A stretch of 64,000 nucleotides of DNA, taken from positions 147,052-211,051 of the forward strand of contig CALJDU010000006.1 of NCBI GenBank assembly GCA_938024995.1, written 5' to 3'. A model generated the notes under the pieces. The model saw only the letters and a program-made list of their open reading frames with translations. It was not told the DNA's origin and ran no database searches. Below, piece by piece: positions 33,834 to 43,039 of this stretch. The stretch is from an uncultured bacterium (GTDB lineage Bacteria > Myxococcota_A > Polyangia > Polyangiales > Houyiibacteriaceae). Each line of letters opens with the position of its first letter. The first letter of the stretch is position 1. Position numbers and translations under genes: made by a program.

Positions 33834-35033
33834 CTAAACGTTTCCATCATTACTGGAAAGTATAGGAGGGTTATTCGTTATATGTCGAATTATTCCTGTA
33901 GAGGTGTCACTTACCCCTAGCATCTCCCCATAACGGTTACCAGCCGCAAGGTGTTTTACAAGTGGGTAAACGGGCTTAGTTTTCGTCCAATAGGCTTCGT
34001 CCAAAAACACCATCGGGCTTATGAATTTAAATGTCCGGTAGTGGTTCTGAGCAACGTCCATGAAGACCTCTTGGATGGTTCCGGCGCTCCCGGGCGCGTA
34101 GACGACGCCATGAGTGGCGATGGCCAAGAGGCCATCTTCGCGGAGCGAGTTGGAGAAGTACTTCGCGACGTGGGTGGCGAAGAGGTTGCTCGGTTCGTGT
34201 CCGTAGAACCACGTGGGGATCGCGAGGCTCTCCCCGCCGTTTGGATAGCGATCGAGAACCTCGAACGCGGTGTCGAACCAAGCGGGGTCTTTGTAGGAGT
34301 CGGCGCGTCCGAGCGTCTCGATCGCGAAGTCGAGCGCGTCGTCCTCATGAACCGCGAGCCACGCGCCGAGCTGCGTCGCTTCCATCGCGCCAGGTCCGCC
34401 ACCGCTCGCGAGGAAGTAGCCGAGCCGCGTGAGCGCGCGCGAGATCTCCGCGACCAACCGAAACGAAGGCTCGCTCCGCTTCATCGCGTGACCGCCCATA
34501 ATCGCGACAACTTTCTTTTCCGAGGGGCTGTCCGCCGAGTCAGCAAGTGAGTCGGAGCCCGAGCTCTTGTCCGTGTCGGGAGGTGTTCGTGATCCGCTCA
34601 AGAGATCATGAAGCGCGTCATCGATCGCGTGGTCGTGGAGACGCTGCGCGAGCTCATCGAGGATCGGCGTGGGTCGCTGCTGCCGCCCGGCTTGGTACCA
34701 GTCGTAGATCTTCGCGTCGGTCGTATCGCGCGCGAAGCTCTTGTCGTCCCCACGGATGAACCCCGTCATCAACTCGGCGGGTGTGTAGAGCGAAGGTCGG
34801 TATGGCCGGAAGGGAACGTCTGCGAGAACCGGAAACGCGATCGCGCCGGTCGCGACGAGCGCGTGTTCGGTCTCTGCGTCGAGCTGACATCCGAGGAGCG
34901 TGAGCCCTCGCCCGCTTCGATTTTGAAGCTCGGCGATCCCGCGCAGGTCGAGCCCTTGGACGACGACATCCTCAAGCGTGGAGTGCGCGGCCAGATGAGC
35001 GTGCAAAGCGGCGACAGATTCGATTTCCCACAT
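33834..35033 (-). CDS. LOG-family (lysine decarboxylase-like / TIGR00730-type) protein with N-terminal extension
   Basis: VVAIMGGHAMKRSEPSF; YFLASGGGPGAMEATQLGAW; VYAPGSAGTIQEVFMD (PGGxGTxxE-like). Confidence 0.8.
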   Translation of the reverse strand: MWEIESVAALHAHLAAHSTLEDVVVQGLDLRGIAELQNRSGRGLTLLGCQLDAETEHALVATGAIAFPVLADVPFRPYRPSLYTPAELMTGFIRGDDKSFARDTTDAKIYDWYQAGRQQRPTPILDELAQRLHDHAIDDALHDLLSGSRTPPDTDKSSGSDSLADSADSPSEKKVVAIMGGHAMKRSEPSFRLVAEISRALTRLGYFLASGGGPGAMEATQLGAWLAVHEDDALDFAIETLGRADSYKDPAWFDTAFEVLDRYPNGGESLAIPTWFYGHEPSNLFATHVAKYFSNSLREDGLLAIATHGVVYAPGSAGTIQEVFMDVAQNHYRTFKFISPMVFLDEAYWTKTKPVYPLVKHLAAGNRYGEMLGVSDTSTGIIRHITNNPPILSSNDGNV

Positions 35034-35154
35034 GAGAGAGGGGTATCCGCCCTGCTCGGAGGGTAAGTTTGCGGTCCCTCACACACATACGTAAGCGCAT
35101 GAAACCTATGGTCTTTTACTTTGCTGGGATCCCATTCAAGCGTGATCCGCTTGT

Positions 35155-35183
35155 TTGACAACCCCCCGGGGGTCCGCGCTACA
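35155..35183 (+). promoter_or_regulatory. Putative sigma-70-type promoter upstream of topA
   Basis: TTGACA at 35155-35160; weak -10-like GCTACA 17 nt downstream; CCCCCGGGGG palindrome in spacer; start codon at 35195. Confidence 0.25.
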
Positions 35184-35194
35184 GGCTGCCTGAC

Positions 35195-38017
35195 ATGTCT
35201 CAAGCGCTCGTAATTGTAGAGTCTCCCGCAAAGGCCCGGACGATCGAAAAGTACCTCGGTGAGGGGTACGTGGTGGAGTCGTCCATCGGTCACATCCGCG
35301 ACCTCCCCAAGAGCGCCGGCGACATTCCGGAGAAGCTCAAGAAAGAGAAGTGGACCCGTCTTGGGGTCAACGTCGATGACGGCTTCAAGCCGCTCTACGT
35401 TGTCGACCCCGACAAGAAATCGCACATCACGCATCTCAAGAAGCTGCTCAAGGCGAGCGACAAGCTCTACCTCGCGACAGATGAAGACCGTGAAGGGGAG
35501 AGCATCGCGTGGCACCTGCTCGAGGTGCTCAAGCCGAAGGTGCCGGTTGAGCGGATGGTCTTTCACGAGATCACCAAGAAGGCGATCCAGGAAGCGCTCG
35601 GCAAGACGCGTAAGATCAACGACGATCTCGTGACCGCGCAGGAGGCGCGCCGGATCTTGGATCGCTTGGTCGGCTACGAGGTGTCGCCGGTCCTGTGGAA
35701 GAAGGTCATGCCGAAGCTCTCGGCGGGACGCGTGCAGTCGGTCGCGACCCGCGTGATCGTGGAGCGTGAACGTGAGCGGATGCGCTTCGTCCGCGCGAGC
35801 TACTGGGACCTCGCCGCGCACCTGTCCGCGGATACCGGCTCGAAGAAGGAGAAGTTCACGGCGAACCTCGCGTCCGTAGACGGCAAGCGACCCGCGAGCG
35901 GTAAGGACTTCGGTGAAGACGGCAAGCTCAAGCGCGACGATGTCGTGCTCCTCAGTGAAGCCGACGCGAACAAGCTCGCGACCTCGCTCAAGTCGGGCAC
36001 CTTCGAGGTCAGCAAGGTCGAGAAGAAGCCGTACACGCGAAAGCCGGCTGCGCCCTTCATGACGTCGACGATGCAGCAGGAGGCGGGGCGTAAGCTGAAG
36101 TTCAGCGCCAAGCGCGCGATGTCTTCCGCGCAGCGCCTCTACGAGCAGGGCTTCATCACCTACATGCGTACCGATAGCACCACGCTCAGCGAGACCGCGC
36201 TGACCGCGGCGCGGACTCAGATCAAAGAGCTCTACGGCAGTGAGTACGTCCCGGCGGCGCCGCGCACCTACAAGAAGAAGGTGAAGAACGCGCAGGAGGC
36301 GCATGAGGCGATTCGTCCAGCGGGCGATGACTGGCCCACGCCGCAGGCCGTGGCGAAAAAGATCGGCGCGGATGAAGCGCGGCTCTACGAACTGATCTGG
36401 AAGCGAACGGTCGCCTCACAGATGGTCGACGCCAAGGGCGAGCGGCTCTCGGTGCGGATCGCCGGCAAGGGTCAGGGCGGCGAGAACGTCGAGCTCTCGC
36501 TCAGCGGTCTGACGATCACGTTCCCTGGTTTCCTCAAAGCGTACGTGGAGGGGAGCGACGATCCGGACGCCGAGATCGAGAACAAAGAGAAGCACCTGCC
36601 GGCGCTCTCCGTCGGTCAGAAGATCAACGGCGAGGACTTCATCGCGAAGGGCCACGAGACGCTCCCGCCCGCGCGCTTCACAGAGGCTTCGCTGGTCAAG
36701 CGGCTCGAGGAGCTCGGGGTCGGTCGCCCGTCCACCTACGCCTCGATCATCGGGACCATTCAGAAGCGTGACTACGTCTGGAAGAAGTCGAGCGCGCTCA
36801 TCCCGTCGTTCAAGGCGTTCAGCGTCGTCGGCCTTCTTGAGAAGCACTTTGGCCACCTCGTCGACTACGCCTTCACCGCGAAGATGGAAGATGATCTGGA
36901 CGCCATCGCGAGCGGTGAGCGCCAGAGCATCCCGTGGCTCGAGGACTTCTACTTTGGCGAGACCAAGGGCACCGGCTTGCAGTCGATGGTCAGCGATCGG
37001 CTCGACGAGATCGACGCGCGCCAGATCAACACCATCCCGCTCGGCGAGGACGCGAACGGCGTGACCATCTCGGTCCGCGTCGGCCGCTACGGTCCTTACC
37101 TCGAGCGAGGCGAAGATCGCGCGAGCTTGCCAGAGGACATCCCTCCTGATGAGCTCACCTTGGCAAAAGCGCTCGAGTACATCGAGGCGCCCTCCGGTGA
37201 TCGCGAGCTCGGCCTTGACCCCGAGACCGAGCTCACCATCTATCTTCGCGCGGGCCGCTTCGGTCACTACGTGCAGGTCGGCGAAGCGGGCGGCGACAAA
37301 AAGGAAAAGCCGAAGACCGCGTCGATCTTGAAGTCGATGGACCCAGCGACGCTGACGCTTGAAGAAGCGCTCAAGGTCTTGGCCTTGCCGCGCTTGGTCG
37401 GCGTCGCGCCGGATGGCGAAGAGATCCACGCGCTCAACGGTCGCTACGGTCCTTACATGACGAAGGCCGCGCCGGGTGCGGCCAAGAAGGACAACCGCAG
37501 CCTCACGACCGAAGATCAGATGTTCACGATCGACGTCGAGGGCGCGCTGAAGATCTTCGCGGAGCCTCGTAAGCGAGGTCGCGCCGCGGCCGCCGCGCCG
37601 CTCAAGGAGCTGGGGGTAGACCCCGTTTCGGAGCAGCCGATCTTGCTCAAGAAAGGACGCTTCGGTCCGTATGTGACGGACGGCGAGACCAACGCTTCGC
37701 TCCGCACCGCGGACGACCCGGAGACCATCACGCCGGAGCGCGCACAGGAGCTTCTGCAGATCCGTCGCGAGAAGGGTCCGACCAAGAAGAAGAAGAAGAA
37801 GGCCGCCAAGAAGAAGGCGACCAAGAAGAAGACGACCAAGAAGGCCGCCAAGAAGAAGACGACCAAGAAGGCCGCCAAGAAGAAGACGGCCGCGAAGAAG
37901 ACGACCAAAAAGACCGCCAAAAAGAAGGCGACCAAGAAGGCCGCCAAGAAGAAGACGGCCGCGAAGAAGACGACCAAGAAGGCCGCCAAAAAGAAGGCGA
38001 CCAAGAAGGCCGACTGA
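35195..38017 (+). CDS. topA: DNA topoisomerase I with Topo_C repeats and Lys/Ala/Thr-rich C-terminal tail
   Basis: ALVIVESPAKARTIEKYLGEGYVVESSIGHIRDLP; ATDEDREGESIAWHLLE; YEQGFITYMRTDST; four GR(Y/F)GxY repeats; no Cys4 zinc fingers; K-rich tail. Confidence 0.98.
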   Translation: MSQALVIVESPAKARTIEKYLGEGYVVESSIGHIRDLPKSAGDIPEKLKKEKWTRLGVNVDDGFKPLYVVDPDKKSHITHLKKLLKASDKLYLATDEDREGESIAWHLLEVLKPKVPVERMVFHEITKKAIQEALGKTRKINDDLVTAQEARRILDRLVGYEVSPVLWKKVMPKLSAGRVQSVATRVIVERERERMRFVRASYWDLAAHLSADTGSKKEKFTANLASVDGKRPASGKDFGEDGKLKRDDVVLLSEADANKLATSLKSGTFEVSKVEKKPYTRKPAAPFMTSTMQQEAGRKLKFSAKRAMSSAQRLYEQGFITYMRTDSTTLSETALTAARTQIKELYGSEYVPAAPRTYKKKVKNAQEAHEAIRPAGDDWPTPQAVAKKIGADEARLYELIWKRTVASQMVDAKGERLSVRIAGKGQGGENVELSLSGLTITFPGFLKAYVEGSDDPDAEIENKEKHLPALSVGQKINGEDFIAKGHETLPPARFTEASLVKRLEELGVGRPSTYASIIGTIQKRDYVWKKSSALIPSFKAFSVVGLLEKHFGHLVDYAFTAKMEDDLDAIASGERQSIPWLEDFYFGETKGTGLQSMVSDRLDEIDARQINTIPLGEDANGVTISVRVGRYGPYLERGEDRASLPEDIPPDELTLAKALEYIEAPSGDRELGLDPETELTIYLRAGRFGHYVQVGEAGGDKKEKPKTASILKSMDPATLTLEEALKVLALPRLVGVAPDGEEIHALNGRYGPYMTKAAPGAAKKDNRSLTTEDQMFTIDVEGALKIFAEPRKRGRAAAAAPLKELGVDPVSEQPILLKKGRFGPYVTDGETNASLRTADDPETITPERAQELLQIRREKGPTKKKKKKAAKKKATKKKTTKKAAKKKTTKKAAKKKTAAKKTTKKTAKKKATKKAAKKKTAAKKTTKKAAKKKATKKAD
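37782..38014 (+). repeat. Low-complexity aag/gcc/acc repeat encoding Lys-rich (AAKKKTTKK)n tail of TopA
   Basis: Imperfect tandem 'gccgccaagaagaagac(g/c)acc aagaag' units. Confidence 0.92.
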
Positions 38018-38025
38018 AAGCGAAC

Positions 38026-39615
38026 GTGACCGTGGACGACGTTGTTCGGGCTCCGTTCACGATGTCCCCGCAACGCGAACGTGCTTACGCCGCGGTCTGC
38101 GCTGACGCTCATGACGAGTCGCTCCGCGAGGTCTACGCCGACCTCGCAGACGTTGAAGGCGATCCGCACGGCGCGATGATCCGCGTAGCGAAACGCGCGA
38201 AGAGTGATCCGGCCGCCGAGCGCGAACTCGAGGATCTCTTCGCGGTGTATGGGCGCGCGGCGTTTCTCCCGCTTGAGGGGCTCGCGGTCGACATGAAGGC
38301 GGAGGACGGGTTCGTGTCGGTGTTACATCTCCCGACGCGGGACCGTCTTCACTCGCGCGGGGTCCAGCATCTGGTCGCCGCTTGCGAGCGCGCGCCGCTC
38401 ACGACGTTTCGGTGCAGCGGAGCGGAGCCGCCGAAGGAGCTTCTTCCCGCGTTGGCGCACGCCACGAACGTGGAGCAGTTCGTCCTCACTGAGGAGAACG
38501 CGCCGGCGCTCTTGCGTGTGCGCTCGGCCGAGATCATCTCGACCTCCAACGCGACCCAAGTGGTGATGAACGGTCACCTCGATCAGATTCGGGAACTCAC
38601 CGTGACGCCGGGAGAGCCACGCATCGTCCAGCCGCTGATCGATCACGTCGCGCAGCACTGCCACGATCTCGAGGTGCTCTGCGCGCGCACCGTCCACCCC
38701 GCGCTCGGCGAGCTCCCGAAGCTGCGCGAGCTCAAGCTCACGAACGTCACGCTCGACCCGTCGTTCTTCACCTGGCGGTTCCCGGCGCTCCGCTCGCTCT
38801 CGATCATGGGAGGCGAGTGGGACCCCGCCGCGATCGCGCGCTTCGCGAACGCGCATCAGCTCGAGTCGCTGAGCGTCCACTCTATGCCGCTTCGCGATGA
38901 CTTTCGGGCCGCGTTGAACGGTGCCCCGCTGACCCGACTCGGGCATGGCGAAGCCGAGTTCACCTACGCCGGGCTCTCGCTGCCGAAGCTGCGCTCGCTT
39001 AACATCAGCGAGCAGGGCGCGGAGTTTCATCGCGCGGCGGGTCACATCTTCGACCAACTCGAAGAGCTCTACGCGTTCACCCGCGAGTACGACGGGCTTC
39101 ACTTCGCGGCGAGCGCGTTCCCGCGGCTCAAGAGGCTGACCATCGAGGACTTCGACGTTGAAGTGAACCGCTTCTCGGGTTGGCTCGACGCGCGACCTTT
39201 CCGAGAGCTTGAGGAGCTCTGTTTGAGCACCGCGGACCGCGGTTTGTCGGCATCGTTTCTGCAGCGCGCCGAGAAGCTCGAGCACCTTCACGTTCCCGAC
39301 GTTCAGCTGAGCTACCTGCGTCACCCGCTCCGGAGCCTGGGGTTGCGTCCGCGAGACCTTGAGCCGCTCTGCGACTATCTCCAATCGAGCGACGTGCTCA
39401 GTCTTCGCGAACTGGAGGTCGACCTCACGGACGACATCGCGGATGCGCTCCTCACCTCGCCGATCCGCGCGCTCTCGATCCGTGATCGCTATCGCTGCGC
39501 TGACGATCGCAAGCTCGCGCTTCGGCGGCGGTTTGGTCATCGCCTCACCAATAGCTGGAGCTGCGCCCACATGAGCGTGCCCGCCGACCGCGACCCGAGC
39601 TACTTCCGCGACTGA
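38026..39615 (+). CDS. TIGR02996-like / leucine-rich-repeat-like protein
   Basis: GTG start; ALREVYADLADVEGDPHGAMIRVAKR-like TIGR02996 segment (DESLREVYADLADVEGDPHGAMIRV) followed by many LxxLxL strands. Confidence 0.72.
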   Translation: MTVDDVVRAPFTMSPQRERAYAAVCADAHDESLREVYADLADVEGDPHGAMIRVAKRAKSDPAAERELEDLFAVYGRAAFLPLEGLAVDMKAEDGFVSVLHLPTRDRLHSRGVQHLVAACERAPLTTFRCSGAEPPKELLPALAHATNVEQFVLTEENAPALLRVRSAEIISTSNATQVVMNGHLDQIRELTVTPGEPRIVQPLIDHVAQHCHDLEVLCARTVHPALGELPKLRELKLTNVTLDPSFFTWRFPALRSLSIMGGEWDPAAIARFANAHQLESLSVHSMPLRDDFRAALNGAPLTRLGHGEAEFTYAGLSLPKLRSLNISEQGAEFHRAAGHIFDQLEELYAFTREYDGLHFAASAFPRLKRLTIEDFDVEVNRFSGWLDARPFRELEELCLSTADRGLSASFLQRAEKLEHLHVPDVQLSYLRHPLRSLGLRPRDLEPLCDYLQSSDVLSLRELEVDLTDDIADALLTSPIRALSIRDRYRCADDRKLALRRRFGHRLTNSWSCAHMSVPADRDPSYFRD

Positions 39616-39769
39616 CGGCGCTATCGCTGAACCGCGCTTCAACTCTGTCGCCGTGACGCGTCACGAATGAGCGATCGCACGCGAGCACCTGCGTCATGGT
39701 CTGGCGTGTGCATCTTCCCAGCACACAACGCAAGCGTGACGATGTTGCGCGGCGGAGGAGTGAAGAACA

Positions 39770-39970
39770 ATGGCGAAGAAGAGCGACTACATCCACACCG
39801 ACGAAGACCACGACGCGAACCTTTTCGCGGGTCTCGAAACTCTCGCTCATACCGAGAAGTCCCTTGATGGCTGGTCCGAAAAGACCCGTGAGGAAGACGA
39901 GAGCTTCCTTGGCTGGTCTGTGCAGAATTTCCGTATGGATGTGGACTGCTGGGGAACGCGGCTCGCGTAA
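39770..39970 (+). CDS. Orphan 66-aa acidic protein of unknown function
   Basis: ATG preceded by ggaggag; MAKKSDYIHTDEDHDANLFAGLETLAHTEKSLDGWSEKTREEDESFLGWSVQNFRMDVDCWGTRLA; not overlapped by any better gene. Confidence 0.5.
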   Translation: MAKKSDYIHTDEDHDANLFAGLETLAHTEKSLDGWSEKTREEDESFLGWSVQNFRMDVDCWGTRLA

Positions 39971-40093
39971 ACACCCTGTCGCATGACCGGTCCGGTGGCC
40001 ACTGATGGCTCGCCGAGTGACCACTCTCATGTGACAGCGCTGCGCAGCGCCACCTTCCTTTCGCACTTCTCTTATGACGCGGTGTGCCGTTTT

Positions 40094-40146
40094 CGGCGCG
40101 CCGCTTCTTGTTTGGGGGCGATTGCGCCCCCTCAGCGCTTCGCGCT
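40094..40146. repeat. Tandem hairpins in a gene-free stretch (extragenic repeat-like)
   Basis: CGGCGCGCCG palindrome (40094-40103); GGGGGCG-attg-CGCCCCC (40114-40131); AGCGC-ttc-GCGCT (40134-40146). Confidence 0.6.
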
Positions 40147-40317
40147 CTCACCCCACGCTCGCATTCGCTCGCCGCTTCACGTCGTTCGCCAAGAACCTTC
40201 GCTTCGCTTCGGTGTTTTGTCACAACGTTCCGCGTGGCTGCCGCAGGATGCTGGCGAAAAGCGTGGTTTGAAACCGCGAATGAATGAAGCGTCGTTCAGC
40301 GTTCTTTCGACTGGCTC

Positions 40318-41607
40318 CTACGGTGCCGTGGCGCCCGCTTCGCATGGCGTCACGTCAAAGTCGACGACTTGCTGACATGACATCTGCGCACCGTCGGCCG
40401 GTCGCGAGTTGCAGCCTTCCGCGTCGCCGTTGCCAGTGAAGAAGCCCGCGAGCACGGCGGTCTCTCCGCAGTTGCGGATCGTGATCGTGTAGTCGACGCG
40501 CCCGCCGCCGAAGCAGCTCTCGTAGTTGGAGACGCGCACCTGGTAGGCGCCCGCGGGGGCGCGTCCGGAAGAAAAGAAGACGTGCTCGGTGTTCACGCCC
40601 ATGTTGCTGCCGCAGCCCGCGTTCGCGTCGAGGTCGAGGCGCCCACCCGAGGTCGAGTTTCGGTTCTGATAAGAGATGGTCGTGCCGGTCGCGTCGACCA
40701 CATAGAGATCGAGGTCAGTCGCCTTGGTCATCGAGAGCGTGACCTCGAGGTCACCGGTGCCGAGCGGCATGACCCGAACGTTGCGCGTGACGTAGCTGGA
40801 GACGCGGTCTTGGTCGTCGATGACCGCGATGTGCATGACCGCGTCGAGCGGCTTGTCGTCGGAGACCGTGTTGCCTTCGGGCGTGATCGGCGCGTCGATC
40901 CCGAAGCGGACTGTGCCGTCGCCGTCGCCGGTCACGCGGACCTGACCAAGCTCCGTGTCAACGACTGAGGGAATGAAGAAGTGACCCTGGTAGCCTTCGA
41001 AGTAAACGTAGGCGCCCGCGACGGTTCCTTCCGAGTGCATCGGTAGCTCTGCGGGGACGCCCGCGACGACGTGCAGTGGTTCTCCGCTCGGGTCGCGGAG
41101 CCGAATCGACGGCCCGGAGCCGCCTGTTTGTGTCGGCGCGTTCCCGGGGCGGAGCTGGCCGCCCGGAACGATCCACGGGTTGTCGAGCGTGTGACCGCTT
41201 CGCTGAAGCGATCCCACATGTGCTTGGTTGGTGAGGCCGCTGGGTAGCAAACCTTGCACCGTGACGTGAGGTCCTGGCCGGTACCGCGGCCGCATCGCGG
41301 CGAGCGCTTGTGCGCGTTGGTCGGCGCTTGGACCGACCGCGCCGATGCCCGCGAGCGGATCGTCGTTTAGCGGGTCATCCACCACGTCCACAACGGGTTC
41401 GTCGCCGCCGATGGTGACGTCTCCGGGGAGCTCGCCTCCGAAGCGCTGGTAGAGCATGACGCCGCCGGCGCCTGCGCAGCACAAGAGCGTCACGCTGATG
41501 ATGCCGAGCGCGGCGAACGCGCCGTAGTCGGTCCCGGACGAGGTCGGCGGGAGAGAGTCACGGGGCGGCGGTTCGCTATAACGTTTGCGGTAACGCTTGC
41601 GGCTCAT
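40318..41607 (-). CDS. Single-TM protein with C-terminal beta-sandwich domain (DUF2135/YfaP-like)
   Basis: TM AALGIISVTLLCCAGAGGVMLY; LSMTKATDLDLYVVDATGTTISYQNRNSTSGGRLDLDANAGCG...VDYTITIRN. Confidence 0.65.
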   Translation of the reverse strand: MSRKRYRKRYSEPPPRDSLPPTSSGTDYGAFAALGIISVTLLCCAGAGGVMLYQRFGGELPGDVTIGGDEPVVDVVDDPLNDDPLAGIGAVGPSADQRAQALAAMRPRYRPGPHVTVQGLLPSGLTNQAHVGSLQRSGHTLDNPWIVPGGQLRPGNAPTQTGGSGPSIRLRDPSGEPLHVVAGVPAELPMHSEGTVAGAYVYFEGYQGHFFIPSVVDTELGQVRVTGDGDGTVRFGIDAPITPEGNTVSDDKPLDAVMHIAVIDDQDRVSSYVTRNVRVMPLGTGDLEVTLSMTKATDLDLYVVDATGTTISYQNRNSTSGGRLDLDANAGCGSNMGVNTEHVFFSSGRAPAGAYQVRVSNYESCFGGGRVDYTITIRNCGETAVLAGFFTGNGDAEGCNSRPADGAQMSCQQVVDFDVTPCEAGATAP

Positions 41608-42014
41608 GACGCACCTCCAGAGAGCCCGATCCGATCTGTGACCTCGACGGGCACGCGGACCAGTTTACGCGCTCCATCGACGCACACCAGCTCCACCTTT
41701 CCCTCCACGATCGGCTTGTCGTTCCCTGGACGATGGATGTTCTGGATGAACGCGAGTCGGTACTCGCTTTCCAGCCGGACCGTGGTTCGCACCTCGATGG
41801 TGTCGCCAAATTCTGCACCCTCGCGGTAGGTCGCTTCAGCCTTGTAGACCACAAAACCGACCCCGCGGTGATAGAGCGCGACGAGCTCCTCGACCCCGAG
41901 GAGGTGCTCGCGGGCGCGTTCGAAGTACTTCAGGTAATTCGCGTGGTACACCACGCCAGAATGGTCCGTGTCTTCGTAGTAGATCTGCACGCGATGGACG
42001 TGAGGCGACGACAT
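41604..42014 (-). CDS. Acyl-CoA thioesterase, YbgC/4HBT family
   Basis: VQIYYEDTDHSGVVYHANYLKYFERAREHLL; 4-nt overlap with downstream gene. Confidence 0.92.
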   Translation of the reverse strand: MSSPHVHRVQIYYEDTDHSGVVYHANYLKYFERAREHLLGVEELVALYHRGVGFVVYKAEATYREGAEFGDTIEVRTTVRLESEYRLAFIQNIHRPGNDKPIVEGKVELVCVDGARKLVRVPVEVTDRIGLSGGAS

Positions 42015-42160
42015 GCGCGCAGAGTACATCTCAACGAGTCGACGCCCAGGTGTTTGCGTCATGAACGAACGCAGACCCGCGTATCGCGTGAGTCCCCGCT
42101 GGAGTTTTTGAGATGCGCGCGCGGGTAGCCCAAGACTTCGCGTATCTACGCCATGAGCTC

Positions 42161-42931
42161 ATGCCGTTGCCGATCGCGCACCGCGGCGGTTCGAAACGGT
42201 GGCCGGAGAACACGCTCTTCGCCTTCGAGCGGGCGATGGAGCTCGGCATCGACACCATCGAGACCGACGTTCACCGAACGCGCGATGGCCACCTGGTGCT
42301 CTTTCATGATCCCGCGCTCGAGCGGACGACCAATGGGCGCGGCTTCGTCGCCAGTAAGACGCTCCGCGAGATCAAAGAGCTCGACGCCGGGTACCGGTTC
42401 AGCGACGGCGAAGGCTTCCCGTTTCGAAGCCAAGGGATCCGGGTCCCGACGCTTCACGAGGCGCTCGATCTCGATGTTCAGCTCAACCTCGAGATCAAAC
42501 CGACCGATCGCGAGACGGTGTGGGATCTCCTGAGAGTCATCCACGATCGCCAGTGTCATGATCGTGTGCTCGTCGCCTCTAGTCATGACGTGCAGACCCG
42601 TCGCTTTCGCGCATGCACAAACCGCGTGTGCACCTCCGCCGGCAAGCGCGGCATCATGCGGTTCTACGCGGCGGTGCGGAGCGGCGTTCACCTCGGCACC
42701 TATCCATTCCAAGCGCTCCAGGTCCCGCTTACCTACGGCGACATCTTGGTGACCACCGCGAAGTTTGTGCGCGAGGCGCAGGCGCGCGGGATCCGTGTTC
42801 ACGTGTGGACCATCGATGATCGCGAGCACATGGAGCACCTTCGCGATCTCGGGGTCGACGCGATCATGAGCGACCTGCCCGATGTCCTCGTGGATGTGCT
42901 CGGGGCTCCTTCGCCTCTGCTGTCTTCTTGA
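42161..42931 (+). CDS. Glycerophosphodiester phosphodiesterase
   Basis: IAHRGGSKRWPENTLFAFERAMELGIDTIETDVHRTRDGHLVLFHDPALERTTNGRG; VWTIDDREHMEHLRDLGVDAIMSDLPDVL; start ambiguous (open from 42113). Confidence 0.93.
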   Translation: MPLPIAHRGGSKRWPENTLFAFERAMELGIDTIETDVHRTRDGHLVLFHDPALERTTNGRGFVASKTLREIKELDAGYRFSDGEGFPFRSQGIRVPTLHEALDLDVQLNLEIKPTDRETVWDLLRVIHDRQCHDRVLVASSHDVQTRRFRACTNRVCTSAGKRGIMRFYAAVRSGVHLGTYPFQALQVPLTYGDILVTTAKFVREAQARGIRVHVWTIDDREHMEHLRDLGVDAIMSDLPDVLVDVLGAPSPLLSS

Positions 42932-43039
42932 GGGCGAGCGCGCCCCTCTGCGTTCTATTCACGCCCGAGTGAGGATGCCCGCTTGCATGAGAGTGAGCAT
43001 CGCGCTCGCATTTCCAGGCGTCCGTACTAAGGTCAGGCC

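Noticed and set aside
37782-38014. Possible satellite or CRISPR-like repeat
   Set aside because: In-frame low complexity encoding the basic TopA tail; no spacer structure.
40074-40287. Overlapping 65-67 aa ORFs in the gene-poor region
   Set aside because: Several overlapping frames across hairpins with low-complexity Arg/Ser content; more consistent with an extragenic repeat than with proteins.
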